A DNA stretch of 64,000 nucleotides from Hymenolepis diminuta (GCA_900708905.1 CAADRB010000005.1:2771637-2835636), one strand, 5' to 3'. Counted from the stretch's first letter, positions 1 to 15,300 are shown. Notes: a model not told the origin generated them from the letters alone. Made by a program: numbers and translations.

Positions 1-3000
1 TGTCTGAAGTTCCTGACCTCTTTCACCCTGCCTCCCCTCAAGAATAACCAAGATTGAATCTCAGATTTTCAATTGTGAAGATGATTAATCATTTTTGTTT
101 GATATTCTGAACTGTCTATAGGACGGACAACCTAAAAGCAAACTAACGGATCTAATCCTGAAAAGATACAATCAATTCAATCCTTCTGTGGTTAGCATTC
201 TCTGTATATCTTATAGATTCTGGTTTGGTTATTCATGATTCAAGAATACAATTTATCGATTCACAGTGTCAAGTTAGTTAAGGAGGCAGCATGCGCTTTG
301 AACTTACTTCAACAAGTAAAAAGGTCAAAAATGCATAGAGAGTAGAAAAGTGGAGGATTTCCCGCCGATAGTATCCAGAAAGTCGAAATGTATTGCAGGG
401 AAGAGCCTCTTCGCAAGGTCGAAGCTAAAATATAGAAATAAAGTATTTAGTCCTTTCTCACTTCACTTTGTGTGAGCTTTAGTGTTTGCGCCATGTTAAA
501 TTTATCACTGCTGGTCTCATATACTTGCCCTTGGGTATAAAAAAATACCTATTGATCAGAGTGGCATGATCAATCAAGAAAATAAGTAATTATTAGTTTA
601 TCTGGAAATAGATGATAAAGGCTACGTATTCTACTAGTTATTGTTTTTTAGTAACTTCTAATGAAGACCGAACAGAGGTGAAGGTTGTAATGAGAGCATT
701 ATAAAAATTGATTATCTCTCCAGATTTTCAACTGTTTTCATCCACCTTTGCCAAATTGGTATGAAAATAAAACTTCAATCTTAACTGTTGTGCTTATGAT
801 GTTTTAAAGTACGTTGGAAGTTACACGAACGCGAGACTCTTATCCAACGATGCGATTGGAGATTTTCTCATTTTCCCATTTTGTCAAAGGTCATTGTTAA
901 AGATACAATTTGGGCGGGGAGTTATATGACTTTCAATAATACATGTACCTAGAGAAAGGTGAAAGTTGGAAATTTCCGTCTTGAAGCCTCCATGACTATA
1001 TTAGTCTCGATTGTCATACCTTCGTCATTAGAACCTTGATGTTTGAGATACACTAATGGTCAACTTTGAATGGAGATTTGCTTCAGTTTGCCGATGGGCT
1101 CTCCCCTCTACTCAAAAATGTAGAGCAGAGTTCAATCAGGATGCACCAATTATTAGATAAATTATTGATAATATTTATGAAAATGACATGGTCAAATCTG
1201 AAGATATTTGGTTAATAAAATGGAAGGATTTTTACCAACATCACTCAGCTCCTGTTTGGTCAATAGTGAAATGACAAGCTGGACTTTTTTTTTCACCCCA
1301 TACCTTGAGCAACCCTCTATCTATTGCCTTTTCGTTGGATTTCCCTAAGTGAAAATATGATAAAATTATTTCAGTTTCAAGCAATAGTTAATCCATTAGT
1401 CGGTGTAATCAAGTGTTTTGTCGTCATTCAAAACCGTTATAATATGACAGTCTAAGAAGGAATTAATTTAATATTCAATATTATGCAATTTAATGAAAAT
1501 GCGCTGCCAACTTTTGACTTCAACTTCGCCACTCCTTTATCTTATGTTTTCTTTCGCAAAACATAAATTCGCTATCTCTCCACCATTTGCTTTTGGTCAG
1601 CAAGTAAGGAGCAAGATTGCAAGAATGCATACTCAAGATACAATCTATAGCCATCATTTTCCCTTCCTCAAGCATACCTGTTTATACGATGCCGATTGGT
1701 GCACCATTAACTCATGAGTCTGCGTAAAATTTATGTTACTCAGTATCTTAGTTACCAAGGGAAGGAGATTCGAGAATTAAGTGGGGGCTATCCATTATAA
1801 TACGCAGTTACTCCACCACCCCAATCGTGACATTAGATTACTCCCTCCATCCCTTCTTCTTTTTTTGTCTCTATATTGACACGTATCATGTTTAATGGCG
1901 CACAGAACACAGTGAGAGTATCAGATGAGCAAAGCTGAGGGACAGAGTTGAGATTAACAGGTAGACTCGGGTACATCAGCTCACAATCCTTTCTCCGAAA
2001 ATTCCATTAAAACTAATGGAAAGCGAGGAGCTCACCAAGTATACGCGGCCAGGTGGAAAAATACATATTCGAGGGGGAGGGGGNGGGAAGAGAGGGAAGA
2101 CCGGAAAGGGAGAGATAAATTTTCTCCGGATTGTGAGCGATGGCGACTGGATAAGTGGCTCTCTCAATTTGGCGAGAAAAAATATCTGAATTCGAGTCAA
2201 AAGGAACTTTTTAACACAAGTTGTCTGGTGTATCAATTAAAGGTGTTTTTTTGAAGAACTCTTGGGATGGCAACTTATTTGCATGGGACACATATTGCAG
2301 TGGCAATCTTAATTACATTTCCCCATTAACTGGGGACTGTTAATTTATTTGTCTAACTTAAGAGGAGGAGGAGTCATAATTCCTAATTCTATATGAAAAT
2401 TAAATATAAATATTCATATTCATATTTATAAATATATAAAAAGTTGCATCGTGAATGAGGTGTAAAGCAAGGGATATTTCGCTTGATAAACGAGAAAGAA
2501 TCTGATGATGAACAAGTAGCTAGTCGTGCTGCAAAATGTAACAGAAAAGCCTGAATGGAGAGATAAGTGATATCAAAGGTTGCTTTTTCAAAGAAATTTT
2601 TAAATAATAACTGATTTATTGATAAAAATTATTGCAGTGGCAACCTTAATCATCCCTGTTTATTAAATGCGATTTGTTAAATAAATTTGTCTTACTTAGG
2701 AGGAGTTATAGTGTTTTAGTCCCGTTCATTATGTGACCTAAAGACCAACTTATTCCAAAAATGTGGTCTCTTGATTTCTTCTAAGCAAATCTAAATCACA
2801 GAAGGGAAGCGTTGTTAAATATTTGAAATTAAGGTCTAAAAACTCTGTTTCCTGCCAAATCGTATTATTAGAAGGCGCCAAAGACAGAGGAAAGGTAGTA
2901 TTAATCACCGTCCTCATATAAGGTTAGATCCGGTTCATCTTAAGCAAGGTCCTTTACCATTAAGCAGTACAGCAACCATTTATTATAACTGATGTTAAAT

Positions 3001-3139
3001 TAAAAAGCCTTATCTAGTAAGGTATAATATAAGAATATTGATTTAAGAAAGAGAAAAATTTGGTAGTGAATGGTAACGGAGCTTGGCTTACAAAATGCCT
3101 TGCAAAATGAACAACAAGCAAATACATTAATTTGCTCAC
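1..3139. other. Left edge: intron or downstream part of the EGF/TSP1 gene, no exon identified
   Basis: AT-rich sequence with a local duplication at 2,238-2,720. The host gene must continue here or beyond on the minus strand, but no exon can be supported with both splice sites and coding content. Confidence 0.5.
2238..2720 (+). repeat. Local duplication, two diverged units
   Basis: ATTGCAGTGGCAATCTTAAT, then TTAATTTATTTGTCTAACTTA and AGGAGGAGGAGT (about 2,295-2,375), recur as ATTGCAGTGGCAACCTTAAT, AATAAATTTGTCTTACTTA and GGAGGAGTTATAG (about 2,630-2,710), spaced about 335 nt. It lies left of exon 6 of the EGF/TSP1 gene. Confidence 0.55.
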
Positions 3140-3330
3140 CTCTTCAGAGATGCCAAAGCAGTCAATAGAGTTCTCCCTTGGACTCCCATCTGGTTGTTCA
3201 ATTTCGACGGTTTCATTGAGACATTGACGTCTTCGCCACTTATATCGACTGATTCCACAGGTCTTATCTCGGCAGGGACTGTATTCCGTCCATCCGGACC
3301 ATGCTCCTCGGGGTATTTCACAATAACTTC
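3140..3330 (-). CDS. Exon 6 of the EGF/TSP1 gene: thrombospondin type 1 repeat
   Basis: The exon follows a strong TTTTTCCAG acceptor and is entered with two bases completing a Gly codon. In that phase it reads SYCEIPRGAWSGWTEYSPC, then RDKTCGISRYKWRRRQC, the WxxW, CxxxTCG and Arg-rich strand typical of TSP1 repeats. The Trp residues are likely C-mannosylation sites. A 61-codon open frame in another phase (start 3321) overlaps it but is a shadow. The exon ends GISEE before a GTGAGC donor; the remaining TSP1 cysteines must lie in the next exon, beyond what I could identify. Confidence 0.8.
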
Positions 3331-6300
3331 CTGGAAAAAGAAAAAAAGTAAGTGGAGAAACTTAGGCTGAATATAGCACTATTGAATACGCCATTCAAAT
3401 GCCAGGGATTGGTAATTAATACGTTCGAATGTAAATGTCAAGTACCCTTACTGGAGGATTAAAAAATCAGAGCTAATTAAACATTCCCAATTTTCCATTA
3501 AAATATCCATAAGTGAAATATCTGCTTGAACGGATTTAGAAAAGGAGAAAATTCTTTAAAATGACAAACGTATGAATTTTGGGTAAAAAGAAAACAAAAG
3601 AACCACAGCCAAGTTTCAAGAAAGGGTCCTTCGTCTTCCTAGCTCTTCCCCCAAAACTACTTTTGGGTCATCAGATACCGAAGGAACTTTTGTGTAGCTG
3701 CAAAAATAGCAACCCAAGTTCTTTTAAGTTGAGTAGTAAATACATAAAAATTCCGGACATATTTGAACACATACTGTCCATATCTTTCGAACAATACTGA
3801 AATAAATATACTGAAGGTGACTGTCGCTTTTGTTGTAAAACCAAACCATGAGATTTGCTTGTCATAAAGGCAACTCGTAGTGGGACATACGCAAAATCAC
3901 CCACACAAAAATAAGTTAAAGACTGAAAACGAAGTCTAGTTAAGACTGGGAAAATTTTGTGGTATTGTAGATAGGAAGATTGCAAAAAAGTACGAAGAGA
4001 AATTTTGAAACTGTTCTCAAGGTAGTTTATTTACTCTTGTGCCCAAACGAAAATTGCTCATCTTGGCTACAGGGCCGCTGCTATTATCTCCCCTCGCATC
4101 AGTTTTAATTAGTAGAGTAGATCATAAACATCAATGGCTATTAAACTCAAATCTTCTGACTTCATAAACCACTGTTACATTTGCACACATACATATTAGA
4201 CAATTGATAATATTGAAATCCGTTGTCCAGACAATATCATTAAGATTAACCTAAATGATGAAATTAATAAATTAATAGATCGGATGAAGTCGTCTAGTTG
4301 TCAATGACAGACCGAACGGTGGAACATGGACAACGTCTCTCTCATAATAAGCGAGCGTGAAGAATATGAAGAATTATGAAAAATTAGTTGGAATGTTTGA
4401 AAATATATGCCTCCCGTATCTGCTTAAGGAGAAGAAAGTTAAAGATTATATTTAAGATAAAATTTCTGTTCATCTGTTAAAACAATCACAAAATGGTCCA
4501 GGTGAAAAACTACCTTCTAATGCGATTTCTAACCAATAAATAGATTTTTTTGCAAAGAATTCAGATAGACCAGAAAAAGGACCAAAGCGGTGCTCCTTTT
4601 ACAACCGGATTAGTTTTTCTCCTACAAGTGGGTGTTGTTAGCCACCCTCCGCTTTATCAATACATTGTCATTATGATATACCATTAAGATTGTCTTCAGA
4701 TAAGACGCAATAACAAAAGGGCAATATCGAGAAGGCTTTCAGTTGTGCGATGTTCTGCCCTAAGTCAATTTCCGACCCATAAAGTCGCCTACCACAGCAC
4801 TGCTTACAAGCCATCTAATTTCAGTTTGCAGTTTAAAAATCGATAAATTAATAGTAATTTGTGTTTAACCAAGCTCTCCCAACAAGTCTTTTCTGGATTC
4901 TCCTGATTTCTCAATTTTCCGTCTTCTTGAATTAGAGAGAAGATAACTGTAGGATAATTCCTCTTTCTACAAGAAGTAGTACGAGGTAGTGGGGAGTTAA
5001 ATTAAGTTGGATTTTTCATGTCGCCAAGGTAAATAGCTTGCAGACACCCTTTTCCTCCTCCCTCCCTTCCCAACTAAGTGAGTACTGCACAACCTATCGA
5101 GAATGAGTGAGAGACGAGAAAGTTGGCGCTTACGCGTCTGAGTAGCACATGGAGAGGAGAGATAAATGAGAAACAGGATTCTTCCTCTATCGGTCGATCC
5201 ACTTTGCTGGTGATTCCACTTGCTTCCCTCCCTCCCAACCCTACTACCTTCACAAGAAGAGGCACGACGACGTATAAGCACTTACCACTCTCCCTTACTT
5301 GCAGAACACTCTCTTATCACAATCCCGCGATCTCTTTCCCTTCTCTAACCCTTAACTCACTTTCCCCCAAGTTTCAAGGTGTGCGCACGCGTAAGTGCGT
5401 AAGTATCATCCCGTCGAACAGTGTCCATTACACATGGTAACACATTGCACGGAGTGCTATGTTGCTATTGGTTACTTCTATCAGTCCCCCAACCTTCTCC
5501 ATTAGAGCTTTCTGCTACTGCTCTCTGTTATCAGTTAGCTGCAATCGGTAGAAACCCGGCGCCAGAGTATTATATGCGCGTCCTACCTACCTCTTGGTAG
5601 GCACTGACAGGTAAAGGTGGGCTGGGCTAGGCAGGGCAGGCGCAGACACTCACGTATATGTAAATATCCCCCATATAAATATAAACGAGAAGCGCGCTCA
5701 AGTTACGGTAAAGGGAGAGGATGGGAGGGAGCATATACTCACTTTCCCTGGGCGGAAAGGGAGTCTTAAAACTGACGGAGAGGTGATTGTATGTAAATGC
5801 TTTTTTGGGAGAGTAGCAGAAGCAGTAGTAGGATGGGGAGGGGAGAAGGGGACAGAGGGAGGACGAGAGGCAGAGATGAAATGTGTTGATAGCGTTGACG
5901 CGTGATTGGGTGGTGAAATGGAGATTTGCACGCGCAAACGGAGACTAAAAGCTTCGGGAGTGGTCCGCAAGTCTGCGAATTGTAGCAGACACTGGGAGAG
6001 GAATGACTTATATCAATTCCGAACCGACCTCTCCTTCTCACACTTTGTAGCTTATACTCTCGTTCATATCTGAGATCCACTTATCGGACTTGAAAAGAGA
6101 GTGCATCTAGATGCAGATGAAAAAAGCTATCTCCCTTTTTGACTGCTCTTTGTAGTAGTGACACTATATTGATCGGAATGGCGATAAGATACTTTTTCCT
6201 CGTTTCTGTCATTTTCCATTTAAGCGGTATTGTCTAGAACAAGAGACGCCTTGAAAAAAATGTATAATTTAGGTGCTTAGTAAATGTAAGAGCATGGAAT

Positions 6301-9300
6301 ATTCTAGAATTAATGATTTTCAAAATGGACAAAAATATTATTTGCTTTTAATGGCCTTAAGTTACAACCTGAAAATTTAAATATATTTTCTTTCAATTTA
6401 CTTCATCCTGTTTTAGTAGTAATATATTTTCGAGTATTTTGGAAAGTGCGAAAAACAGTTAATGTTATAAGGAAACAAATATTAAAAGATTTGCGTTTTT
6501 AGGGCTTCTGAGTAAATTCCAGTTTTCTTTAATTAATTAAATGGTATTATCATATCATAATTTAAACAGAGCGAAAAAGTAGGTAATGAAAGTTTATTCG
6601 TCTGGCCGGGGAGAAAGTGAATCACGAGATATAGATAATGCCGTTTGTTTAAATATGCAAATAGTGATAAATCTCTCGTAATTATTACTAAAAATGAGAG
6701 AGATAGTACTATTTAGATAAGATAAATGGCATATTCAAAAGAAATTTTTGGTATATGCCAGATAAGTCGTGAAATTTGACCTTCTCCATCAACTGCAAAA
6801 TAAATACTTAATTCATTCGAGGTGATAAGAAGAGTTCGAGCCTTACCCAATGTCTTTTTTTTAATGGAAGACAGCTCATCTCTTTCAAGGCACGTGCGAT
6901 AGAAATAGATTCCTGAATGTTTTGTCATATTTAATAAGCGATCACCTCTACACCAGCTTTATCAAATATGAACGTCTAAAGGTTGGATTGGTACCACCGG
7001 TGCTCTGTTGTAAATGCGGTCGATTCCATGCGTACGCTACAACATGCTGCAAGACTAATTATAAATAGTTTGTAAAATGCACAAATGAGAAAAAATTCTC
7101 AAATGCAAATGTACGCTCTTGAAAACCAGTCTTGATACAAATTTCTAGAAGGATGTTTCCAAACTCGCAAAAATCTAAGGCAAGCTGAAACATTTATTAG
7201 TTTGTTTTTGGAAGTTTCTCAAGTAACTTCGGGCCATTTAAGAAGAAATGCAACTATACCTCACCTGTAAATCCTTGATCACCTGATGCAGTTGAAAGAC
7301 ACAAACAGGCTGCCTTAGAATTATCAGGCGAGCTTGAGCAAAAGCCTCCATTTTGACAGTCAATAGTTGTACGAATTCGTGGACCTTCTTTTTTATTCAC
7401 GGCTGTGACATTTGTATCTTCGGCTTCTTCAATAGAAAAAGTACCACAGGGATCATTCAGGACATCACAGTTATCATAAGATAGTGTCGGAGATGGGACC
7501 CATCCCATTCCACAAGAGCATCTGTAGGAGTCAGTTCCCAAAATTGGATTGCATAGGTTGCCCTGAATCACACCACAGTTTGTATTCCCATTGGATTCAG
7601 TCTATATAACATTAATGCTACTTATTATATATGGGTAGACATTTAATTACAAAATGCGGAAGTTAACATCTTACTTTGTTAAATCGGGTCAGGCAGGCAT
7701 TTCGCAACTGTCCACAATCTTTTCCAGAATACTCAGGATTACAGATACAAAGTGGAGTTTGCATATTCAGAGCGACACACGTTAGAGTTCCCGATTTAGA
7801 GCAAGGTATGTAGCTTTGGGGAAAACAGGGATTAATTGGTTTGCAGCTCTGTGTTGACTGGTCCCATACGAAGTCCTTTCTGCAGATGCATTCAAAATCG
7901 TCCTGTAAAGCAAAAGTATAAAGGTTTTAGTAGAATATGAATATTATCAACACATTCGCCAAGTGACACTAAACATGACCTTGGAGAAAAAGCTTTGCGC
8001 GCCTAATTTAATATTTCAAATTAAGTCTTCTTGATAAAATAAACTAATTGAAAGTGAATATTCTTCTTAGTAAGTACAAAGTCAGCATTTTAAAAATTAG
8101 GTATTTTAAATTTTTTAGCAATGTTAATACAAATTCTTAAGTTCCTAATTATCGAGTGCCTAGCATGACTAGGAGGTTTTGTAATCATATGTTTACTTTC
8201 TTTCCCTCTTTGCTCCTTTACAAACTCCCTTCATTCCACTAATAAAGATATATGGTGTCCGTAAGCAGTGAACATTTTCAGTCAGCCAGTCGGTAAAGAC
8301 CGATAATCTAAGGCCGAATTAACAGTACTTTGCCTGTTTGACAGAAAAGAGTTAGTCATTCGTTTTCAAGCGCCGTTGTCAACCGGCATTGTCTATCAGA
8401 TGAGGTAAGGCTATCCACTTTTGGGCAAACCACTCCTTTTTTCTAGCAGAAATGTGTGGACCCTCAAGAAATTCAATGAGGATGAAGAGCGGACAGCTGA
8501 TGTAATAGCCCCAACAGAGTCTGTAGCCAAAATTAACGACCAGGATATTCCTTCTACTCCTTCTAAATCTGTTTGACGATTTGAAGGAACAGATTTTTGA
8601 CATATCAACCTATATTGAATTTTCTTTCAAATTTCACCAACATGAAAATTTGGGATTTCTAAAACAAAACTGGTGACAACTCTTTTTTCTGCAGGAAAAA
8701 TTCCAATCCAATTTGTCTAATGCCAATAACTTCCTACTAGAACAACAATACTTGGTTGACTACGAATTGGTCAAAGTTTTCAAGTGCCAGTGTCAAATTA
8801 CGTTGTCCAATAGATGGCATGACCTTTACTTATTTCAGTTTTATTATGTGATTTAGGCACTGTGATAGTATGTAGATCTGCAGATATGAGGGAGAAGATG
8901 GCTGTACAGTAGCGAGCAAAAGTGAGGAAATTTAGCTAACTACCCCAGCAATATCAACACATCTCTTGCGGTCGATATTCTCGTAAGATAATAACAAATC
9001 AGAGAATTAGGTTGACCTGTCACATAGGTTAGGTCGAGACAAGTAAGTTCGAGACATCATGGTTAAATTTCCTGAAAAACAATTTGTAATAAACTACAGA
9101 TTCGAAAAAGCATTCATTTTTTAGCCAAAGATTGTTGGTGTAACTAGAACTGAAGTCACCAAATTAGGAATTACGACTGAAAATTAGCAGCGAACAGTAG
9201 GTAACCACGGGCCCAGATCAAGCAGAATACTAAGACCTGAATGCCAACTGAAGTCTATTGTATAACGGTGGTTAAAATATGTGAGGGTAGGGAAGAACTG

Positions 9301-12300
9301 GGAGAATTGTAACAAGGAGGAAAAGCGTGAGAGAAGAGGGAGAATCGTATTATTAGATATATGACGGGCGTGTATCTGTGTGCGTATGTTTCACGGGTGG
9401 AATTGTTCCAGACATTTCTGATTGGGAAAATTAAACCCTAGCAACGCTCACTCAAGGACCATTTCAGTGGCTTACCTCGCTAATTAAAATAAATCACTTG
9501 AGGACACACGATGGTTCTCCAAGAGAAACTTGAGGTCACTGCAGGATCAAGAACTTCAAGTACCAAAGTGAGACCGAGATATTTAGATTCCAGAGATAGA
9601 GGGTCATCCTTCAAGGTAATGAACGGATAGGTAATAATTGTAGAGGGCTAATAGAGTCATTTTTGGNNNNNNNNNNNNNNNNGGGGGGAGTTACCTATTC
9701 AGTGAATAAAAGAAGGAGAGATAAATGACGTGCATCCAGACACTTGAAAAATGGGGATTTAAATTTTAATCACCGCATATTACAAAGAATTCTCGAGAAT
9801 AATTTTTGGGGCCGAAAGGTAATTGTTTTATTTCCCATTTTATTTCAAAGCTGTCCAAGAGAAAAATAGTCTTAGTAAATATGCTTTCGATTGATTTCGT
9901 ATATGACTTGATAGGTCAACCTGGAATGCAATCTCTAACGAAACAATTTTTAATGTTAACTTAATGGCCAGAATCAAAAGTATTAGATTCCTCTAGATAT
10001 CGTGTGCCGTAATTTTTTTAAAATTAAGTAATGCACAGTAATTTAGCTATCTCGTATTCGAATATGCCTTCTGTGAAATCACAATACCATGCTAAAAAGA
10101 AAATGGGGAAAATGAGAAAATGAGTATATGCAGAAATATCACTCAGTCATACCAGTCCTCCTTTTCGTGGTATAGGAAAGGTAAAGACACTATTTACAAA
10201 TGATTTATTAAAATAATACTCCACAGACTTCCCAGGAGAAGTTGTTTTCATATGAAAGGTATTCGATTTTAAATAATTGGATATTGAAGATGTGAAGACG
10301 AATTGGACAGGGGTAATTATTATGTTCACGAGACTATTTTTCGATTTATCTAAAATATGTGCTTAAATTTGAAAATCACGAATTTCCCATCAGATACAGT
10401 TAAGCACTTGTCCATATTAATATTCATAAATAAATATATCAGTATAGATGAACAAGAGTTCCTCACTTACCTCAAACGGTCCTACAGTTTTGCACGAATT
10501 AGGAATCTCCACGCCAGGAATGTGCCGACACGGTTTGGCCATACAAGGCGAGGGACAGTATTGCAGGAGATAAAGTTTCAACTCACGAAGTGTTGCAGTT
10601 AAGGGTCCTTTTATCAGTTCACGATAGTTTACCCAGGCCTGCAACAAGAGAGAACGAAGGTGGAACGAAGGAAAACTGAGGCAGAGTTATTCAAGATAGG
10701 TACTTAGAGAATGAGTAAGCAATGAGCATGTTGGCGGAGACAAAAACGATAAAATGATATTTTATGATAGAATTATGTTATATCATTAAATTTTTAAAAC
10801 TCATGTCGGGTTTAGTAGTAAATAAAGCCGAGGAAAGATGGTGAATTCGGTAAGCCCTCTTATCCCTACTTAATCTCAAAGTATAACTACTTTAGTGTGA
10901 TCTGGCCTCGCATAAGAATGTCTACTTTGTCATTTCACTTATCATCTGAACTTCTGGTCTCCTACTCAACAAAAGACGGAATGAAATATTTATTGTAGTC
11001 TTTTTTATAAGGAGTAGTCGAGGATAGATTTTTTTACTCCATACCTGCTATAAAGTCAGGATAAGAACCTAAGGACTCTTGAACTTATGTTACGATTTCA
11101 GTTGAAGTTAATTTATTTATATTCTGGTCAACCGAAGGACTTCTTCATCGTTGCCAGTTCTAAATGAAATGTTTTTCTAGCTTCATATTTTTACTTATAC
11201 TACTGTAATTGTGTATCCATAATCGAGCGGTGTGCTCCTGAGTCGCCAGTGACCTCGGCTGCGACACTGTAGTTAGAGAGACAATATATGAAAAAAATGA
11301 AACAATGTTTTAGAAGACATGCGTACTCAAAAAAAGAAAAGCGTCATAGAAGCGAGAAAAGCTGAAGGAGATTAGAAAAATGTTTATCCAAGAAAAATAA
11401 AGTTAATAATTTGTTGTTAATTATAAAATTTGCATATTTATTCAAATATGTCAAATTGTGTGGTCATTACTTTGCAGAATTTTGAGAAAATTGCTGAAAT
11501 TCGCTTAATTCCGTACCATTATTGAATTTTGATTTTTAAAGTCGATTTTGGGGGGCTAAATAGACTGTAACGCCGATTTTTACAATGCTGAAATCAAATA
11601 AGTCTCCGCTTCCTCAACAAACAGTGAATTACCCAATACTTTGCAAAATGTTTAAGAATTTATCCGCAGAAATGATAGCTGCTTCAGTCAGAACTGAGGC
11701 TAAATATTCTCGTGATGTTCTTAACACCTGTACTTCAATTGCTTCTCTAAATTCTTCTGAAAGTTATACTCATTCTCTGGTTGTGCCTGTCTCTCCCAAG
11801 GCGCCCCCTACTACAACTGTAGTTCATGCGTCCAATGGTGGCCTGAAGTTGCATCTATCAGGGATAGTCTTTGCGTAACGAATCACGCACTCCACGGAAT
11901 CTTCCAAGACTAAATTCGTCCCAGCACGACTTGTTTCTGAGTCTACCGTGGTCTGGCAATAATCAGCCTCGACATCTTGTCGCTTAATTACCAGACATAT
12001 GTCGCCTAAAGGAATAGAAAGAAGATTCCTGTACTTTTACATCCCCAGAACTCTAAATACGTCCATCAAGATCAAATTTCCAAAATGTTTTGGTCAGTGC
12101 AACCACATTCGGCCTAAAACGAAACTCATTTTCTGTCCTAAGTGATCGGCACTGGCGGACGGTAAATGGAAAAAACCCAAAGAAACCATCCTTACCAAAT
12201 CTATTTCTTGCTCAACTGGAATATATCAAGAGTAGTTGCATAAAATAAAGGTGGGGTTAGGCAAACGACTGCATCCATTTCCTCCAAGGATCCCTTTATG

Positions 12301-15300
12301 TGCTCTCAAACTGAAGCTTCTTGTTCTCACATTGATCTCAGTCTTGTTGGACCTATTCACAGAATCTTGATTCGTATTTAGAGTAGTTCTGAGGTTATAC
12401 CCATTAAGGCTGCCACAACCGGCACCATTATCAACAGCCTCCACTCATGACACACCAAAAGTGATTATGTCCAGGAATATTTCACAGTTCTCTTCTATTT
12501 GATTTTACGACCTTTGCTGTTGCCTTAATGACTGCCTTTTTCACTCTTCACATAACTTCAGCGGTCTGGAAGAACACCTTATTGATGATGTGAAAAGGAA
12601 ACATAAGGTAAGGAGACAGTGGAAGAAATTAATAACCCTTTACACTTTAGGTATCGGACAACACTACACTTTAGTATCCACATCAGTGTGCGTCATCACA
12701 AGCCTCTCTGTTCTCGGTACGCAGCCACATCCTCCACACCGAAAACGGATGTAACAAAGACATATCTGGACGCATGTTATTTCCCTCCACAATGGAATTC
12801 CAGAATTCCGGAGACCTAACGCAATCATCTGACAGACCGTTATTCCAGACGCTTCAGAAGACTTCGGAAAGGATTCAAGGTAGTTTTGACTGTTTTGGGG
12901 GCTAATAGTTTATAACCATAATATGGAAAAACTACGCATTTGTTCAACAATAGATTTATCTAACGAAAAGAGAAATTTACGTGTGAAGCCAAGATGAAAT
13001 AATTGCATTTTGTATAAATGACTGTGATATAATTTATTAATTAAATAAAAATATTGGGAAAATGAATAAGCCTCAAGACGATTGGTATACAACAGAATTA
13101 GTTCAACAAGGAAGGTAAAAATTCTCATCCACGTGATGAATAATTACAAAACGTCTATGTTTAGGCAGGACATATTAAATAAGAGAATAAATGAGCATAA
13201 TCTTTTGATAAAACAGATCTAAAACGGAGCACAATACGAATAATAAATGAAAAGTATTGGTACTAATTCTTTCCTAGGAAAAGATTAGCACTTTAGTTTA
13301 ATTTCCCAATCATACTTCCTAATGATGAGATTCTAAGATTCCCAAATATCACCTGTCAAGATTTTTGGACCTGAAAATCATTTCTCAATGTTGTGTCCGG
13401 ACTATCATTGTTGGATCACATGATAATCTGCCCTTGAGACAAAGGTATTTTTGACCCCCCCCCCCATTGTTCTCAAAATCGTCTAGTTTGTCTGTCTGAT
13501 TAGCTTTAAGTGACACAAAATAAAATTATTTGATATGGACCAGACGTATTCTCTCAGGGGAGCTTCAGTAACATGAAAGATCGATAAAGAAAAGTCGTGT
13601 GTTTTTTATTTTCAGCCTAGTAGCGCATCACATGCTTTGAAGAAGTTGATTAATATTAATATTTTCAAATGCAAAAATTCGGCGTAATATGCATTTAATA
13701 CATGTTATTTTACCATATTAGGCATACTGAATTATACGATTTCTGAAAATTGAGCTAGATTCAACAGTAAAAAAATGCGGAAGTGAAAGGGATGGAAGTC
13801 CGGTAGAGCCTTCTAACTCTGCCTGATTTCATAATAATCATAATAATACCAACTTGTTTGTTCTTAGTACGCTTAGTTATATATAGCTTTCCCCTATCAT
13901 CTAAATTTCATGATTTCTCACTCACTGTCCATTTCGTACATGCTTTAAAGACGGGATAAGAACCTAAGTATTTGAGGTGGCAGGTCCCTAAGTTGATTGG
14001 AGTGGATTCGAACTTTCGCATATGTGTTTTACTGTCCTGACTATAGGTAAGTTTCTTCACTATAAACAATTCTGAGTTAACTGGTTTTGCAATAAATCCG
14101 CATATGCAACTGGGGAATTGAGCGATGTCTTGCGGAGTCATTTGAATCATTGATTGGAAAACTATGATACCTATTTTTAAAAAATTTCTGACTTTTTTTA
14201 TTCTTGTCTACAGTGGTAATGAATTGTTGGGCATGCCCTAAATAGTGTCATAAATTTTGAAATGTCTAAAACCACCATTATAGGGTGCTAACTTGCCAGC
14301 TTCAATCTAACCACGGTTAAAAGATGAGAGAGTACATTTAATTGACGCAGGGTTCCATTTCACTTAGTTTTAACACAGGTAATCAATAGTGATTTTTTAG
14401 AACAAACTCTCCTTCCTAAGTTTAAGACAGGATAAAAAGTCATATCAACCCTAGAGACCGCCGCAGATAAAATGAGTGACACCTCAAATTAATGAAACAA
14501 TCGAAGTACCAATTTTACGAAATATTTCAAATTGAATTATAAATACTTTAAAAGATGTCGAAACTTCTCCGTTAATATCGTAAAGACTATTAACTGAAAA
14601 GAGCACTTAAAAATGTCACCATTCCTTTAATTTGAGTAATTAATAGAGTCAGTGATGTTTTTACTACATTTAATTCTAACATGAACCAAAAGTTAGGGAA
14701 AGGGTTCTCAACAGAATCAAACCAATTATATTCATGTATTGTTGTATGATAAATGTCATAAAATGCTTGGAAATGACAAATGTAGCTAAAGAGATAAATA
14801 ATAGTCAGGAATTTAAATAATGTAAACAAATTTCAGTTAACAGAGGATGTACAAAGTTCAGTTCAATGGAGATTTTTTAGCGTCAGGACATGATACCGCA
14901 ATTACGATGTATTTATTTAGTTCTATTAATTGCCATATTGAACAAATATTAAAGGCTTAATCACTAAATTTATCTGACTGACTTAAACTGATTTAAACTT
15001 CATAAGTGGGCGGTCTCATTTAAGATATATTAGCAATTAAAATATGTAATCCAGACAGCATTTCCAGACCACGCGCTTCGTCACACTATACAGCTAACGA
15101 AGTAGGAAGTAGATAGCCAGACTGTGTAGTCCGACACTCAATTCCTAAAGTAGGCTGGCTCTTTCAGCCCATAGATCTATAACTGATCACGTATGGACAT
15201 TACTTTCGGCAAGTAGACTATATTAGATTCATTCCCCTATTCACCACTTAAGATTAGTACGTATGGTCATGAATCCAAGGGATCAGAATAAAGAAGAATC

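Noticed and set aside
1..40. Possible next exon of the EGF/TSP1 gene (minus strand, reading GRQGERGQE)
   Set aside because: Phase and a weak acceptor would fit, but it runs off the window and has no cysteine to complete the TSP1 repeat.
3136..3321. 61-codon open frame on the minus strand over exon 6
   Set aside because: Wrong phase for the better splice donor; the overlapping frame gives a clear TSP1 repeat and completes an EGF module.
11585..11878. 97-codon open frame as a separate gene
   Set aside because: No recognisable domain, no splice context, and it abuts a decayed retroelement.
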